Origin: Bernardetiaceae bacterium
GTDB lineage: Bacteria > Bacteroidota > Bacteroidia > Cytophagales > Thermoflexibacteraceae
Direction: 5' to 3'
Length of the DNA stretch: 64,000 bases
Assembly (NCBI GenBank): GCA_025057115.1
Contig: JANWWZ010000004.1
Span: 1 to 64,000, forward strand
The position numbers and the translations under genes are program-made. Positions 9,544-19,255 of this stretch are shown piece after piece; position 1 is the stretch's first letter; every line of letters begins with the position of its first letter. The notes below the pieces were generated by a model. It saw nothing but the letters and a program-made list of their open reading frames with translations, was not told the DNA's origin and did no database searches.

Positions 9544-11064
9544 TTAATGCAGAAAATGCCTGGTGCCTGTAAAAACCATTGCCATTTCGTGGGCGTCGCA
9601 ATAGGCAATTGACTCAGCGTCTTTTATTGAGCCGCCAGGTTGAAGGACAGCGCGAATTCCTACTTGATGGGCTAGCTCTACGCAGTCAGGGAAGGGAAAA
9701 AAGGCATCGGAAGCCATCACGGCTTTGCTTAAGTCAAATCCGAAGTGCTTTGCTTTTTCTATAGCCTGTTTGAGGGCATCGATTCGCGAGGTTTGTCCTA
9801 TGCCACTGGCGTACATTTGTCCATCCGTAGCTAGTACAATTGCATTGCTTTTGGTATGCTTGACAATTTTACTGGCAAAAAGAAGGGCTTTGATTTCTTC
9901 ATTAGTAGGGGCGCGCCGAGTTACTACTTTCAAGTCAGCTTCAGTTTCTGTTTTGGCATCGCGTTGTTGCATCACCACGCCATTGAGCAAAGTTTTAAAC
10001 TGCCATTCGGGCAACACTGTCGGCTTTTGTTGTAGCAAAATGCGGTTTTTCTTAGTCTTGAGCACAGGCAAAGCAGATTCGTAAAACAGCGGCGCTACCA
10101 GTACTTCAAAAAATAGGTTGTCGATTTCTTTAGCAGTGGCTAAATCAATGGGCTTGTTAGTAATCAGTACGCCGCCAAATGCAGAAACAGGGTCGGCTTT
10201 TAGTGCTTTTGCGTAGGCTTCTTTCACGGTTGTTCCTGTGGCTACCCCGCAAGGGTTGGTATGTTTCAAGATGGCAAACGCAGGAGTCTCTCCAAACTCA
10301 GCAATGAGCTTTACCGCTGCGTCGATGTCATTTAAGTTGTTGTAAGATAATTCTTTGCCATGTAGTTGTTCAAACATGTTTTGCAATTGTCCAAAAAAAT
10401 AGCCTCGTTGATGTGGATTTTCCCCGTAGCGCAAGGGTTGGACTTGCCGAATGCTTTGTTTGAAAACCGGCAGTTGTTCTGTGCGATTAAAGTAGTGAAA
10501 AATAGCAGTATCGTAGTGAGAAGTAATATCAAAAGCGCGCGCGGCGTAGTGTTTGCGCTGTTCTAATGTAGTATGACAATGCTGGGTCTGCAGGATTGTC
10601 TGTACAGTAGCGTACTGCTCGCGGGAGGAAACTACAAGCACATGGTGAAAATTTTTAGCCGCTGCTCGTATGAGTGCAATGCCTCCTATATCAATTTGTT
10701 CGATTATTTCTTCTTGGCTGGCACCTGCAGCTACGGTTTGTTCAAAAGGGTACAGGTCCACTACGACCATGTCGATGGGAGGGATGTTGTATTGGGCAAC
10801 TTGTTGTTGATCTTCTGGCTGATGACGGCGAAAGAGAATACCCCCAAATATAATGGGGTGGAGGGTTTTCACTCGTCCTCCCAAAACAGCGGGGTAGCCA
10901 ATTAAATCCTCTACTGCTGTAACTGGGAAGCCCAGACTTTTAATAAATTCTCTTGTGCCCCCTGTAGAATATAGCCGAACCCCGTGGCGATGTAGTAAGT
11001 TTAGCAATGGAGATAGCCCTTCTTTGTTGTAAACAGAAACAAGAGCGGAGGTAATTTTTTGCAT
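9544..11064 (-). CDS. purH: Bifunctional AICAR transformylase / IMP cyclohydrolase
   Basis: 506 residues from the ATG at 11064; the frame continues upstream without a better start. PurH carries out the last two steps of IMP synthesis. The N-terminal MGS-like cyclohydrolase domain (SALVSVYNKEGL, LYSTGGTREF, PAVLGGRVKTLHP) is followed by the AICAR transformylase domain with KHTNPCGVA (catalytic Lys-His), DPVSAFGG, and the C-terminal VLQPGGSIKD and TGTRHFLH. Length is normal. A minus-strand TATTTTTG at 11153-11160 is a possible promoter. The other purine gene in the window, purL, lies at 59242-61494. Confidence 0.97.
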   Translation of the reverse strand: MQKITSALVSVYNKEGLSPLLNLLHRHGVRLYSTGGTREFIKSLGFPVTAVEDLIGYPAVLGGRVKTLHPIIFGGILFRRHQPEDQQQVAQYNIPPIDMVVVDLYPFEQTVAAGASQEEIIEQIDIGGIALIRAAAKNFHHVLVVSSREQYATVQTILQTQHCHTTLEQRKHYAARAFDITSHYDTAIFHYFNRTEQLPVFKQSIRQVQPLRYGENPHQRGYFFGQLQNMFEQLHGKELSYNNLNDIDAAVKLIAEFGETPAFAILKHTNPCGVATGTTVKEAYAKALKADPVSAFGGVLITNKPIDLATAKEIDNLFFEVLVAPLFYESALPVLKTKKNRILLQQKPTVLPEWQFKTLLNGVVMQQRDAKTETEADLKVVTRRAPTNEEIKALLFASKIVKHTKSNAIVLATDGQMYASGIGQTSRIDALKQAIEKAKHFGFDLSKAVMASDAFFPFPDCVELAHQVGIRAVLQPGGSIKDAESIAYCDAHEMAMVFTGTRHFLH

Positions 11065-11259
11065 GACGAAATAGTTTTGCCGCAAAGTTGGACAAAAATC
11101 AGCAGCTTTGGGCTTGTGCAAAGCTCTGCTTTTATGCCTTCGGAATGATGCGCAAAAATACGCACTGCGTTTTTTAGAGGCTTGATAAGTGCCAGTATCG
11201 TACAGGAGTTTAACTTTAGGCACAAAAATCGACAGCATTTCACTGAAAAAACACTAGTT

Positions 11260-12417
11260 ATGCGCTTTAGGGATATAGCAGGCTATCAGTCTCTTAAAAA
11301 AACGCTTGTTTCAGCAGTACAAAGCGGAAGGGTTCCCCATGCCCAGCTATGGCTAGGAAACGAAGGTTCCCCTAATCTTACTTTGGCTTTAGCTTACGCT
11401 ACTTTCCTCAACTGTCAGCAACCTACTGATGACTCTTGCGGCACTTGTCCAGCTTGTTATAAATATGACCGCTTCATCCATCCCGATTTGCATTTTGTCT
11501 TTCCAACAGCCACTACTAAACAAATTACCAAGCGCGAAGAAGCCGTTAGCGCTGCCTTTTTGAAACCATGGCGGCAGTTTCTCAAACAAAAGCCCTACGG
11601 CAATCTAGCAGACTGGGCAAATGAATTAGGGGCAGAAAACAAGCAATGCATTATCCCTGTACAGGAAGGACGCAACATAATCAAAGCTTTGTCTCTTAAA
11701 TCTTTTGAGGCTAGTTACAAAGTAATGCTCATTTGGCTGCCAGAGTTAATGAATGTTAGTGCTGCCAATGCTATCTTGAAAATTTTGGAAGAACCTCCCG
11801 AACGGACTGTATTTTTGTTAGTTGCCCAGCAAATAGAGCAGGTATTGCCTACTATTCTCTCCCGTACTCAACTAATCCATGTGCGTCCTTTTACCGATGA
11901 AGAACTAAGGGAAATGTTGGTGCAACACTATCGAGTACCTCAACAAAAAGCCGTTGAGGTAGTACCTCTTGCCAATGGCAACCTTAGAGAAGCTCTATCT
12001 CTTGTTGAAACGGTAGAACACACCAGTGCAGAAAAATTTCGCCAATGGATGCTCAATTGCTTTAAAATGGACATAAAAGCGCTGATCAAAGAATCAGAAC
12101 AGTTTGGCAATTTAGATAGGGAGATGCAAAAAGCCTTTCTGCAGTACGGAATTTCTATTTTGCGAGAAACTCTCACCATTCAAGTACTTGGGGAAAATCA
12201 GGCGCGCCTCCAAGCTGGAGCCCTTAATTTTGTGCGCAATTTTTCCAAGTTTATCAATTATCACAACATCGATTTGCTCTATCAACTCTTTAGCCGCACA
12301 ATATACGAGATAGAAAGAAACGCTAACCCTCGCATGGCTTTCATGAGCCTTTCGCTGAAGGTTGGTCAAATACTTAAGAGCCAGCAACAAGCTTATAGAA
12401 CCGGTCAAAACGTTTGA
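11260..12417 (+). CDS. holB: DNA polymerase III delta' subunit
   Basis: 385 residues from the ATG at 11260; a TTG-initiated extension to 11182 is unlikely. Clamp-loader AAA+ fold: VPHAQLWLGNEG, the zinc cluster C..CPAC (SCGTCPACYKYD), HPDLHFVFP, MNVSAANAILKILEEPP and the sensor region TILSRTQLI. The P-loop lacks its lysine (GNEGSPNLTLA), as expected for delta', which does not hydrolyse ATP. The C-terminal collar domain is present. Divergent from purH. Confidence 0.9.
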   Translation: MRFRDIAGYQSLKKTLVSAVQSGRVPHAQLWLGNEGSPNLTLALAYATFLNCQQPTDDSCGTCPACYKYDRFIHPDLHFVFPTATTKQITKREEAVSAAFLKPWRQFLKQKPYGNLADWANELGAENKQCIIPVQEGRNIIKALSLKSFEASYKVMLIWLPELMNVSAANAILKILEEPPERTVFLLVAQQIEQVLPTILSRTQLIHVRPFTDEELREMLVQHYRVPQQKAVEVVPLANGNLREALSLVETVEHTSAEKFRQWMLNCFKMDIKALIKESEQFGNLDREMQKAFLQYGISILRETLTIQVLGENQARLQAGALNFVRNFSKFINYHNIDLLYQLFSRTIYEIERNANPRMAFMSLSLKVGQILKSQQQAYRTGQNV

Positions 12418-12446
12418 AAGAGGGATTTTGAAAGTATGCAGCGCAT

Positions 12447-13307
12447 TTATTTGCTCGATTTTTTAGCCTCTGCAATAAGTTTTTCATTGAGGCGCACGTA
12501 GTCGTTATTATTAGCTTCTCGAGCCATGCTCAAGGAGCGCTCTGCGGTGGCAATGGCTTCTTTGTACTTGCCGAGTCGGTGTTCAATTTTAGCTTTTAGG
12601 TGTAGGGTCCAGTATTGGGGCTGGAGCTCTACTGATTTGGTAATCAGGTCGTAAGCCCGCACTATGTCCTTATCGTTTTCGTAGAGGTAGCTAGCTATTT
12701 GGTAATAAAGTCCTGCATCGCGCTTGGGGTCTAGCATGCGTTCAATTTGCGCCATTACTTTGCTATCTACTTCAGTTTCTATGGGGAAGCGCACTATTGT
12801 TTTTTCCCACATAAGTTCCACTACCATGCGCGTAGCTTTTACCTCTGCAAAGTTGATGGTAAAAGATTCTACAGGGGTAGGCAAGGTTTCAGGCTTTACC
12901 TCAAAGCGCAGGGCGTCTTCTTCCTGTTTGTAGTTCCACGTACCTGCATTGGGGTTTTTGTTAAAGATGATAGTCCAGCTTGTTTGTCCAGGAATGGTAA
13001 AGAGAGAGTATTCCCCTTTGGGGAGAGGCTTGCCAGCAATAATAACTTCATCGGTAAAGGTAAAACGCGTAGCGGCATTGGCTCCCGTTCTCCACAAAGC
13101 CCCATAGGGCACTAAATCGCCGAAAATAACTCTTCCCCGCATAGCAGGACGCGAATAGGATACCGTTACCTCTCCCAGCCCAAATGCTTGAGTTACTTTA
13201 GCAGCAGGACTTAACTGAGGTGTATTTAACTGTTGTGCTCTTGCAATGCTAACAATACCAACAGCTATCAGGGCAGCAGCAGAGTACTTAGCCAGTAGTG
13301 CTTTCAT
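12447..13307 (-). CDS. DUF2911 family secreted/periplasmic protein with TPR-like tail
   Basis: 286 residues with a signal peptide (hydrophobic ~8-24, ending ARAQ). Residues ~30-170 match the Bacteroidota DUF2911 pattern (SPAAKVTQAFGLGEVTVSYSRP in part, GRVIFGDLVPYGALWRTGAN, LPKGEYSLFTIP, WTIIFNKNP). The C-terminal ~100 residues hold helical repeats (QIASYLYENDKDIVRAYDLI, KAKIEHRLGKYKEAIATAERS) of TPR type. Function unknown. A minus-strand TATGTTTG element lies 18 nt before the ATG. Confidence 0.85.
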   Translation of the reverse strand: MKALLAKYSAAALIAVGIVSIARAQQLNTPQLSPAAKVTQAFGLGEVTVSYSRPAMRGRVIFGDLVPYGALWRTGANAATRFTFTDEVIIAGKPLPKGEYSLFTIPGQTSWTIIFNKNPNAGTWNYKQEEDALRFEVKPETLPTPVESFTINFAEVKATRMVVELMWEKTIVRFPIETEVDSKVMAQIERMLDPKRDAGLYYQIASYLYENDKDIVRAYDLITKSVELQPQYWTLHLKAKIEHRLGKYKEAIATAERSLSMAREANNNDYVRLNEKLIAEAKKSSK

Positions 13308-13325
13308 AAGTGTTGATTTTTAAAA

Positions 13326-13333
13326 CAAACATA
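13326..13333 (-). promoter_or_regulatory. Candidate -7 element (TATGTTTG) for the DUF2911 gene
   Basis: TAnnTTTG match on the minus strand, 18 nt upstream of the ATG at 13307. Confidence 0.45.
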
Positions 13334-13522
13334 GTTGTTCAAAAGTACAGCAATTTTGCAGTTGTTTTGCTTATCAGAGCTAGCTAATTTGGCAAAAAGT
13401 TATTTAGCCCCATTCCACTGGGCAAGTTGGTGTTGCCGACAGGCTCAAGTAACTTTCTGTTTGCTGCTTTACTGCTTACAAAAATCCGTAGCTCATGTAA
13501 TCCAGGCAATTCTCCAGTGGAT

Positions 13523-13747
13523 TTAAGCCTCAACAACTCCTTTTTGAGGAAAGCTAAACAGTTTAATAGCGCTTTTTCGCTTTGTCTTTGAATTCTTTTT
13601 GCTGTTTTTTTCTACCATTTTCTTTTCAAATTTTTGTTGCTCCTCTTTTGTCAGGTAATGAGGGCATTTGCTTTTTTGCTGGGCACAAGCGCCAAGCAAG
13701 AGAATTAAAAGCAGCAGAGGAGTAATTTTATAAATACTTCGCCTCAT
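13523..13747 (-). CDS. Small putative lipoprotein (74 aa)
   Basis: The N-terminus MRRSIYKITPLLLLILLLGAC is a lipoprotein signal ending in the lipobox LLGAC (lipidated Cys21). The mature part is short, very Lys-rich (KKMVEKNSKKNSKTKRKS) and contains CPHYL. It resembles the small Bacteroidota lipoproteins of unknown role. The 215 nt between it and the DUF2911 gene hold nothing recognised. Divergent from the histidine kinase. Confidence 0.65.
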   Translation of the reverse strand: MRRSIYKITPLLLLILLLGACAQQKSKCPHYLTKEEQQKFEKKMVEKNSKKNSKTKRKSAIKLFSFPQKGVVEA

Positions 13748-13786
13748 AGTCGAAAAAAAGGTTAATTATATTTACAGTTGGCTGGC

Positions 13787-15700
13787 ATGTTTGGTAACCT
13801 TTCCATCAAGTATAAAATAACGCTACTGATGCTGGTAGTAAGCGCCACTGCTTTACTTTCAGCAATGACTGTGCTATTTGTTTTCGATCTGGTGTATAAA
13901 GAAGAAGAAATGCTGAGTCATTTGCGTCAAAAAGCCGACGAAATTCATGAAAAGAACAAAGATTTTGTGCGATATGGCATCATTTCCCGCGTAGAGCGCA
14001 ATGTGCGCGCCGCTTTGATTGACCAAGAGGCTATTCACACTGTAATTATATACGACACTGTTGGCAAGGCATTTTTCACCTATCGCAACAAAAAAACTGC
14101 AAGGCGTCAGGGATTGCCTCAAGGAGTTGACGCGCGTTTGAGCTTACTGGATAATGCTTTGGAAGTACATATGCGATATGTCAATGAAGAAGGAGTTAAA
14201 GAAGGCGAAGTGTACCTCTGTTCTACCTTGACGCCCCTTTTCAAAAGGGCACGGCAGTATAGCTATATCTTTTTAGTTGCTTTTGCAATGGCAGTTTTGC
14301 TTTCACTTGTACTGGCTAATGCGCTCCAACAAACTATTTCAAAACCTATTTTAGAACTGGCTAAGACCACCGAGCAGATTTCTCAAAATTATCACTACAC
14401 TTTGCCCGACTCCCATCTCCAACATCGCACTGATGAAATAGGAGTGCTGTTGAATAACTTCTACCAAATGCTAATGCGCATCAAGGAGCAAAACGATGCT
14501 TTGTTACTTGCCAAAGAACAAGCTGAACAGTCTTCAAAAGCCAAAGAACAGTTTTTAGCCAATGTAAGTCATGAAATACGCACTCCTATGAATGCCGTCA
14601 TAGGCATGACCGATTTGCTGCTAGAAACTCCCCTGAATGAAACTCAAAAAGAATACCTGCAAATCATTCGCAGTTCTTCTGAGCATTTGCTGGCTATTAT
14701 TAACGACATTTTGGATTTGTCCAAAATTACCTTAGGCAAAATGACCTTCGAAAAACATCCAATTCAATTAAGGCAAATGGTTCAGAATTTAATTATTTCT
14801 CATAAGCCGAGAGCAGATGCCAAAAACCTTACTCTCATTGCTCAAATTGATGACACTATCCCCGAAGAACTTTTCGGGGATCCAGTGCGGCTCAATCAAA
14901 TTTTGTTCAATCTTTTCAGCAATGCCATTAAGTTCACGGAAAAGGGAAGCATTACTATTGGCGCTCATTTACTGCCCTCTGAAGAAGAAAACTCTGTGCG
15001 CGTAGAATTTTTTGTAGAAGATACAGGTATAGGCATTTCTCCAGAGATGCAAGAACGCATTTTTGAGCCGTTCACCCAAGCCAGCGGAGAGACTACCCGC
15101 AAGTATGGAGGTACGGGATTAGGGCTTTCCATATGCAAACAACTGGTTGAATTACAAGGTGGAAAAATTTACTTGCAAAGCCAACTTGGCAAAGGAAGCC
15201 GATTTTCTTTTTACTTGCCATTCGATAGAGTGGCGAGGAAAACATCTGCTCAAGAGTCAACTTCTTCCTGCCTTTTGCCAGAAGAGCCAGAGCGCATTTC
15301 AAAAGCTCGCATTTTAGTAGTGGAAGATAATCCATTCAATCAGGCTCTTGTGAAGGCATTGCTCAAAAAATGGAATCTGAACGCTACCATAGTTAGCAAT
15401 GGACGCCAAGCAATTGAAGAAATGAGCCAAAATGATTACGACTTAGTGCTTATGGATGTGCAAATGCCCGAAATTGATGGCTATAAAACTACTGCCTACA
15501 TCAGGCAAATGGCAGACCGGCGAAAAGCCTCCGTGCCTATTATTGCTTTAACTGCCTCTGCGCTCAAGAGTGAAATTGATAAGTGCTTTGCAGCAGGAAT
15601 GAGCGATTTCATTGCCAAACCTTTTGACAAACAACTGCTTTACCAAAAAATTGCGCAGCACCTTGGGACTAATCACTACCATTGCGAAAACCCCGCTTAA
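13787..15700 (+). CDS. Hybrid sensor histidine kinase / response regulator
   Basis: 637 residues from the ATG at 13787 (a TTG lies three codons upstream). Order: TM1 (~10-35), a ~125-residue extracytoplasmic sensor region, TM2 (~160-180), HAMP, HisKA with phospho-His262 in [13 protein letters not shown], HATPase_c (N box [10 protein letters not shown]1 [10 protein letters not shown]2 GGTGLGLS), then REC with phospho-Asp557 in [15 protein letters not shown] and the Lys of IAKPFD. No DNA-binding output domain, so it must signal through a phosphotransfer partner not encoded next to it. Its TAA overlaps the stop of the convergent nuoN by three bases. Confidence 0.95.
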   Translation: MFGNLSIKYKITLLMLVVSATALLSAMTVLFVFDLVYKEEEMLSHLRQKADEIHEKNKDFVRYGIISRVERNVRAALIDQEAIHTVIIYDTVGKAFFTYRNKKTARRQGLPQGVDARLSLLDNALEVHMRYVNEEGVKEGEVYLCSTLTPLFKRARQYSYIFLVAFAMAVLLSLVLANALQQTISKPILELAKTTEQISQNYHYTLPDSHLQHRTDEIGVLLNNFYQMLMRIKEQNDALLLAKEQAEQSSKAKEQFLANVSHEIRTPMNAVIGMTDLLLETPLNETQKEYLQIIRSSSEHLLAIINDILDLSKITLGKMTFEKHPIQLRQMVQNLIISHKPRADAKNLTLIAQIDDTIPEELFGDPVRLNQILFNLFSNAIKFTEKGSITIGAHLLPSEEENSVRVEFFVEDTGIGISPEMQERIFEPFTQASGETTRKYGGTGLGLSICKQLVELQGGKIYLQSQLGKGSRFSFYLPFDRVARKTSAQESTSSCLLPEEPERISKARILVVEDNPFNQALVKALLKKWNLNATIVSNGRQAIEEMSQNDYDLVLMDVQMPEIDGYKTTAYIRQMADRRKASVPIIALTASALKSEIDKCFAAGMSDFIAKPFDKQLLYQKIAQHLGTNHYHCENPA

Positions 15701-17061
15701 GAAAATGCTATTAGCAAAAAAATAGTCCCTGTCATTCCTATCAGCCAAAAGCGTTGGAGTAAAGCCATGGAGGACTTCTCCTTAGCAGAGGCTGCCTTCT
15801 TAAAAAACATTTCGTAGGGAGCTTTCAGGTAAAAGTAAACAGAAATGATGGTGGCGACAATTCCTACAAAAAATAGCGTTAGTAATAAATAATTAGAAGA
15901 ATATTGCCACAGCGATAAAAAAACAAGCAACTTAGCTGCAAAACCTGCCGTAGGAGGGAGTCCAATAAGTCCTGCCATAGCAGTGGTCATGGCTATTCCT
16001 AGCAAGGGGCAATTAGCACCCCATCCTGCAAAGTAGCTCAGTTGCTGACTTCCTGTCTTGTTCTCTATCCATGCTATTGCAGCAAAAGCCAATGCGTTGA
16101 GAAAAAGATAAACCCACAAATAGTAAATCAATGCTCCATAAGAGAGGGTGAGCACAGGCATGAGTAAAAAGCCCACTTGCGCAATGGCAGCGTAAGCCAT
16201 TAAGCGGCGCGCGTTGGTTTGCCCTATTGCGCTTAGAGAACCTATCACTAAGGAAGCAATAGCGATGAGAGTTAACAATTTCCATTGGTTTGGCAATAAG
16301 TTCACAAGGGCAGCTAGCGCCCCTGCTTTGGGGACAACGGTAAAAAAGGCAGCAATCGGCAGAGGAGCGCTTTCTATCACGTCAGGAGTCCAGATATGGA
16401 AGGGAGCGGCAGAGGTTTTAAACAGCAATCCAGCGGAAATAAGCAAGAAAATCAAATCATCACTCCATGAAGGAAACTGATTTTTTGTCAATATAAAAGT
16501 GCCATTAATGCTCCAATAAAGTGAAATGCCATAAAGCATTAGTGCGCTGGAAAAAATGCCGAAGAAAATATATTTTGCGCCTGCTTCAGTTGCTTTTTTT
16601 TCCGAAGCAAAAAACACCAGTCCATAGCTACAGACGGAAGTAATTTCCAGTGCGATAAACAACATGAGCAAATGCAGCGTCCGCACTAGCAACATAAGCC
16701 CTAACAAAGAGCCACACAGCAGCAAGTAATATTCTATTTTGGAGCGTGTAGGGGGAGAAAATACCAAACCTAGCAAAATCATCAGCAAAGTGCTTGCAGT
16801 CAGGAAGAGGTGTACCTTGGTCACCCAAGGAGAAACAAAAAGCAGATGGCTTAAAATCGTTTGCTCCTTGCTGGGAGTTTGCCAAGTAATTGCTGCTGTT
16901 GCAGCGGTTAAACCAATAACAACAAGTTTATCAACAAAGTGTTGAGTTTTTTTGCTTAATGCAATTTCAAGGGCAAATAAGGCTAAGATGAGAGTGGTTA
17001 CAACAAGCTCTCCTTGTAATGGTCGTAAATTAGGCAAAATATATTCGCCAAAAAGTTGCAC
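15697..17061 (-). CDS. nuoN: NADH-quinone oxidoreductase subunit N
   Basis: 454 residues with about 13-14 hydrophobic segments. Motifs of the Mrp-antiporter-like NuoN family include [19 protein letters not shown], the Lys-containing [36 protein letters not shown] in part, and [18 protein letters not shown]. NuoN is a proton-pumping membrane subunit of complex I. In most genomes it closes the nuoA-N operon; here it stands alone between rpsT and a convergent kinase gene, and no other nuo gene is in the window. Confidence 0.94.
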   Translation of the reverse strand: MQLFGEYILPNLRPLQGELVVTTLILALFALEIALSKKTQHFVDKLVVIGLTAATAAITWQTPSKEQTILSHLLFVSPWVTKVHLFLTASTLLMILLGLVFSPPTRSKIEYYLLLCGSLLGLMLLVRTLHLLMLFIALEITSVCSYGLVFFASEKKATEAGAKYIFFGIFSSALMLYGISLYWSINGTFILTKNQFPSWSDDLIFLLISAGLLFKTSAAPFHIWTPDVIESAPLPIAAFFTVVPKAGALAALVNLLPNQWKLLTLIAIASLVIGSLSAIGQTNARRLMAYAAIAQVGFLLMPVLTLSYGALIYYLWVYLFLNALAFAAIAWIENKTGSQQLSYFAGWGANCPLLGIAMTTAMAGLIGLPPTAGFAAKLLVFLSLWQYSSNYLLLTLFFVGIVATIISVYFYLKAPYEMFFKKAASAKEKSSMALLQRFWLIGMTGTIFLLIAFS

Positions 17062-17069
17062 TGTTTTTC

Positions 17070-17107
17070 AAAAGGAAAAGCCACCCTGCAAGGCGGCTAT
17101 TTTTTAG
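17070..17107 (-). terminator. Intrinsic terminator downstream of rpsT
   Basis: AGCCACC (17079-17085) pairs with GGCGGCT (17092-17098). Read on the minus strand it is followed by TTTTCCTTTT; on the plus strand by ATTTTTT, so it may work in both directions. Confidence 0.65.
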
Positions 17108-17177
17108 TGAAAAAGTTTTCACTCCTCATATCTATAAAACACCTCTCACGCCCTAAAGGACAAACCCTAACGCTTCA

Positions 17178-17453
17178 CTAAGAAGCGGGAGCAGCAGAGG
17201 TAGATAAAGAAGCAACAAACTTAGTGAGCTTGGATTTTAAATTAGCTGCCTTTTTCCAGTGAATGATATTTTTGCGCGCTAGACGGTCTAGCTTAGAGTA
17301 CACCACTTTAAGTAGTTCTTGAGCTTCTTGAGGGTCGCGCATAGCGCGCAATCGCTTAATAAAAGTGCGCGCAGTTTTATGTTGATAGCGATTGCGAGCG
17401 CGCTTTGCAGCATCGGAGCGTATCTTTTTTAATGCAGACTTGTGATTTGCCAT
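17178..17453 (-). CDS. rpsT: 30S ribosomal protein S20
   Basis: 91 residues from the ATG at 17453 (MANHKSALKKIRSD). Three-helix, Lys/Arg-rich protein with the S20 signatures SALKKIRSDAAKRARN, TFIKRL and LDRLARKNIIHWKKAANLKSKL in part. It binds 16S rRNA early in 30S assembly. A minus-strand TAACTTTG lies 34 nt upstream, and a terminator follows, so it is probably a single-gene unit. Confidence 0.97.
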   Translation of the reverse strand: MANHKSALKKIRSDAAKRARNRYQHKTARTFIKRLRAMRDPQEAQELLKVVYSKLDRLARKNIIHWKKAANLKSKLTKFVASLSTSAAPAS

Positions 17454-17487
17454 CGCTTCAATTATTTCTCCATTCAAAAACGGACTG

Positions 17488-17495
17488 CAAAGTTA
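17488..17495 (-). promoter_or_regulatory. Candidate -7 element (TAACTTTG) for rpsT
   Basis: Exact TAnnTTTG match on the minus strand, 34 nt upstream of the rpsT ATG. Confidence 0.5.
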
Positions 17496-17514
17496 GCCGC
17501 AAGCCAACTAATTC

Positions 17515-18249
17515 TCAAAAGCTGGATCCAATTTTTTTCCTCAAGCGAATGTTCAACTGCTCAACCACAAATGAATACGCCATGGCAAAGTAAACATATC
17601 CCTTCGGGAAATGAACATCCAACCCCTCGCTAACTAGAAGAATGCCTATCATAATCAAAAACGAAAGTGCTAACATCTTTACAGTGGGGTGGCGCTCTAT
17701 GTAGCTGCTGATTTGATTGACAAAAAACACCATCACAGCAATAGAAGCAATGATGGCAATTGCCATAATGATAATTTCTTTTACAAGACCAATAGCCGTA
17801 AGAACGGAGTCAAATGAAAAGACAATGTTGATGAAAATGGCTTGTATTAGCACCCATGCCAGACCTGTTGCTGCTTTGCTTGTAACTTTGATTTCCTCTT
17901 CTGACTTGCCAGCATGTTCTATTTTGGCGTGAATTTCCGAAGTGCTTTTAGCTATCAAAAAAAGTCCACCAATAATTAAAATCAAATCCTTGCCACTCAA
18001 ATGAATGCCAGCTATGGCAAACAATTCTTTCTCCAGCCCGATGATCCATTTGATGATTAACAAAAGCAACAAGCGCACTAGCAAGGCAGAAAGCAAGCCG
18101 ATTTGCCTTCCTAAGGATTGCTGAGCTTTCGGAAGACGGGAAACAATAATGGAGATGAAAATAATATTGTCAATACCGAGCACTATTTCCAGCGCTGTTA
18201 GGGTAGCAAGGCTAATGAGGCCTTCTGAAGTGAAAAGTACGTCAAACAT
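17515..18249 (-). CDS. TerC family integral membrane protein
   Basis: 244 residues from the ATG at 18249 (MFDVLFTSEGLISL); upstream frame extension is probably not used. Seven to eight hydrophobic segments with the TerC motifs LEIVLGIDNIIFISI and INIVFSFDSVLTAIG, whose acidic residues are conserved for metal export. Family members export Mn2+ or load metal into exoenzymes. It follows the deacetylase gene by 77 nt on the same strand. Confidence 0.92.
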   Translation of the reverse strand: MFDVLFTSEGLISLATLTALEIVLGIDNIIFISIIVSRLPKAQQSLGRQIGLLSALLVRLLLLLIIKWIIGLEKELFAIAGIHLSGKDLILIIGGLFLIAKSTSEIHAKIEHAGKSEEEIKVTSKAATGLAWVLIQAIFINIVFSFDSVLTAIGLVKEIIIMAIAIIASIAVMVFFVNQISSYIERHPTVKMLALSFLIMIGILLVSEGLDVHFPKGYVYFAMAYSFVVEQLNIRLRKKIGSSF

Positions 18250-18326
18250 AAGTGCTATAAGGGGAATCAGTATGCAATAAAACAAGTAGCATGAGCTTTT
18301 GCAAATTAATTGCTCATGCTGCAAGA

Positions 18327-19241
18327 TCAAGATAATGCTTGCTGTTGTTGGATGGCTTGTAGGACCACGTCGTAGTAATGTTCGTAGTAGTAATCAGCAA
18401 TTTCGCCGGCGGTAGTTACCCATACATCGGGATGGGAGGTAATGTAGGCTAAGGCTTCTTCAAAAGGCTTAATGCGATGAGGATGCCCCACCAAGTAAGC
18501 ATGCAGGGGAATGCACATGACGGTTCCGCTTTCTTCGCCTTCGCGATAAAGGGTATCAAACTGACGCATCAGTACTTGAGCATAATGGCGCGGACTGTGA
18601 AAATAGCTGTTGTAACAAATAACATCATTTACCTCTAAAGAATAAGGCATGGAAATGAGTTTGCCCTTGCGCACTTTGAGCGGTTGCGGCTGGTCATCTT
18701 GGAAAAGGTCGCACGTGTAAATAATACCTGCTTCAGCAATTAGGTCAAACGTGTGTTCAGTATGAGTGAGAGCAGGAGCAAGCCATCCTTTAATAGTTTG
18801 CCCTGTAGCTTCTTTGATAGTTCGAAACGAGTCTTCAATGATGGCTCGTTCTTGTTCTTGACTCATGCCGTAGGTATAGCGCGTATTGTAGATGCCGTGT
18901 GAAAAGAATTCCCAATTTCGCTCCAAACATGCCTGAATAATTTCAGGATGGTGCTGGCACATGGCAACTGAAAGAGAAACTGTGCCGCGCACACCGTATT
19001 TATCCATCACTTCCATCATGCGAAAATGCCCTACGCGATTGCCGTAGTCGCGCATGGCATAGCCCCGTACATCGGGGTGAGGACGCGACCAAGGTTTGCG
19101 AAAGGGATTTTGAGGCGGATCGAACTCGTAAAATTCAATATTGGGCGCTACCCAAAAAGCAAGTTTAGCCCCATTTTTCCAGCGAATTTTGGGACGATTT
19201 TGATAAGCCCAATAATCGTAAAGTTGTGGATCGCGCATCAT
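18327..19241 (-). CDS. Polysaccharide deacetylase family protein, PuuE-like
   Basis: 304 residues, no signal peptide. NodB-homology fold resembling the cofactor-independent allantoinase PuuE: PNIEFYEFDPP, RDYGNRVGHFRMMEVMDKYGVRGT in part, EFFSHGIYNTRY, GWLAPALTHTEHTFDLIAEAGI in part and MCIPLHAYLVGHPHR. Cytosolic members of this branch act on amides such as allantoin rather than on polysaccharide. It starts 14 nt after the isochorismatase-fold gene. With no other purine-catabolism gene in view, the substrate is open. Confidence 0.82.
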   Translation of the reverse strand: MMRDPQLYDYWAYQNRPKIRWKNGAKLAFWVAPNIEFYEFDPPQNPFRKPWSRPHPDVRGYAMRDYGNRVGHFRMMEVMDKYGVRGTVSLSVAMCQHHPEIIQACLERNWEFFSHGIYNTRYTYGMSQEQERAIIEDSFRTIKEATGQTIKGWLAPALTHTEHTFDLIAEAGIIYTCDLFQDDQPQPLKVRKGKLISMPYSLEVNDVICYNSYFHSPRHYAQVLMRQFDTLYREGEESGTVMCIPLHAYLVGHPHRIKPFEEALAYITSHPDVWVTTAGEIADYYYEHYYDVVLQAIQQQQALS

Positions 19242-19255
19242 ATAAGGCCAATGAC

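Noticed and set aside
11260-12417. holB lacks the P-loop lysine (GNEGSPNLT)
   Set aside because: Expected for the delta' subunit, which does not bind or hydrolyse ATP in the way DnaX does.
13335-13526. Open frame of 63 codons in the gap before the small lipoprotein
   Set aside because: Cys/Trp-rich low-quality sequence with no family resemblance, and it ends in the tail of the opposite gene.
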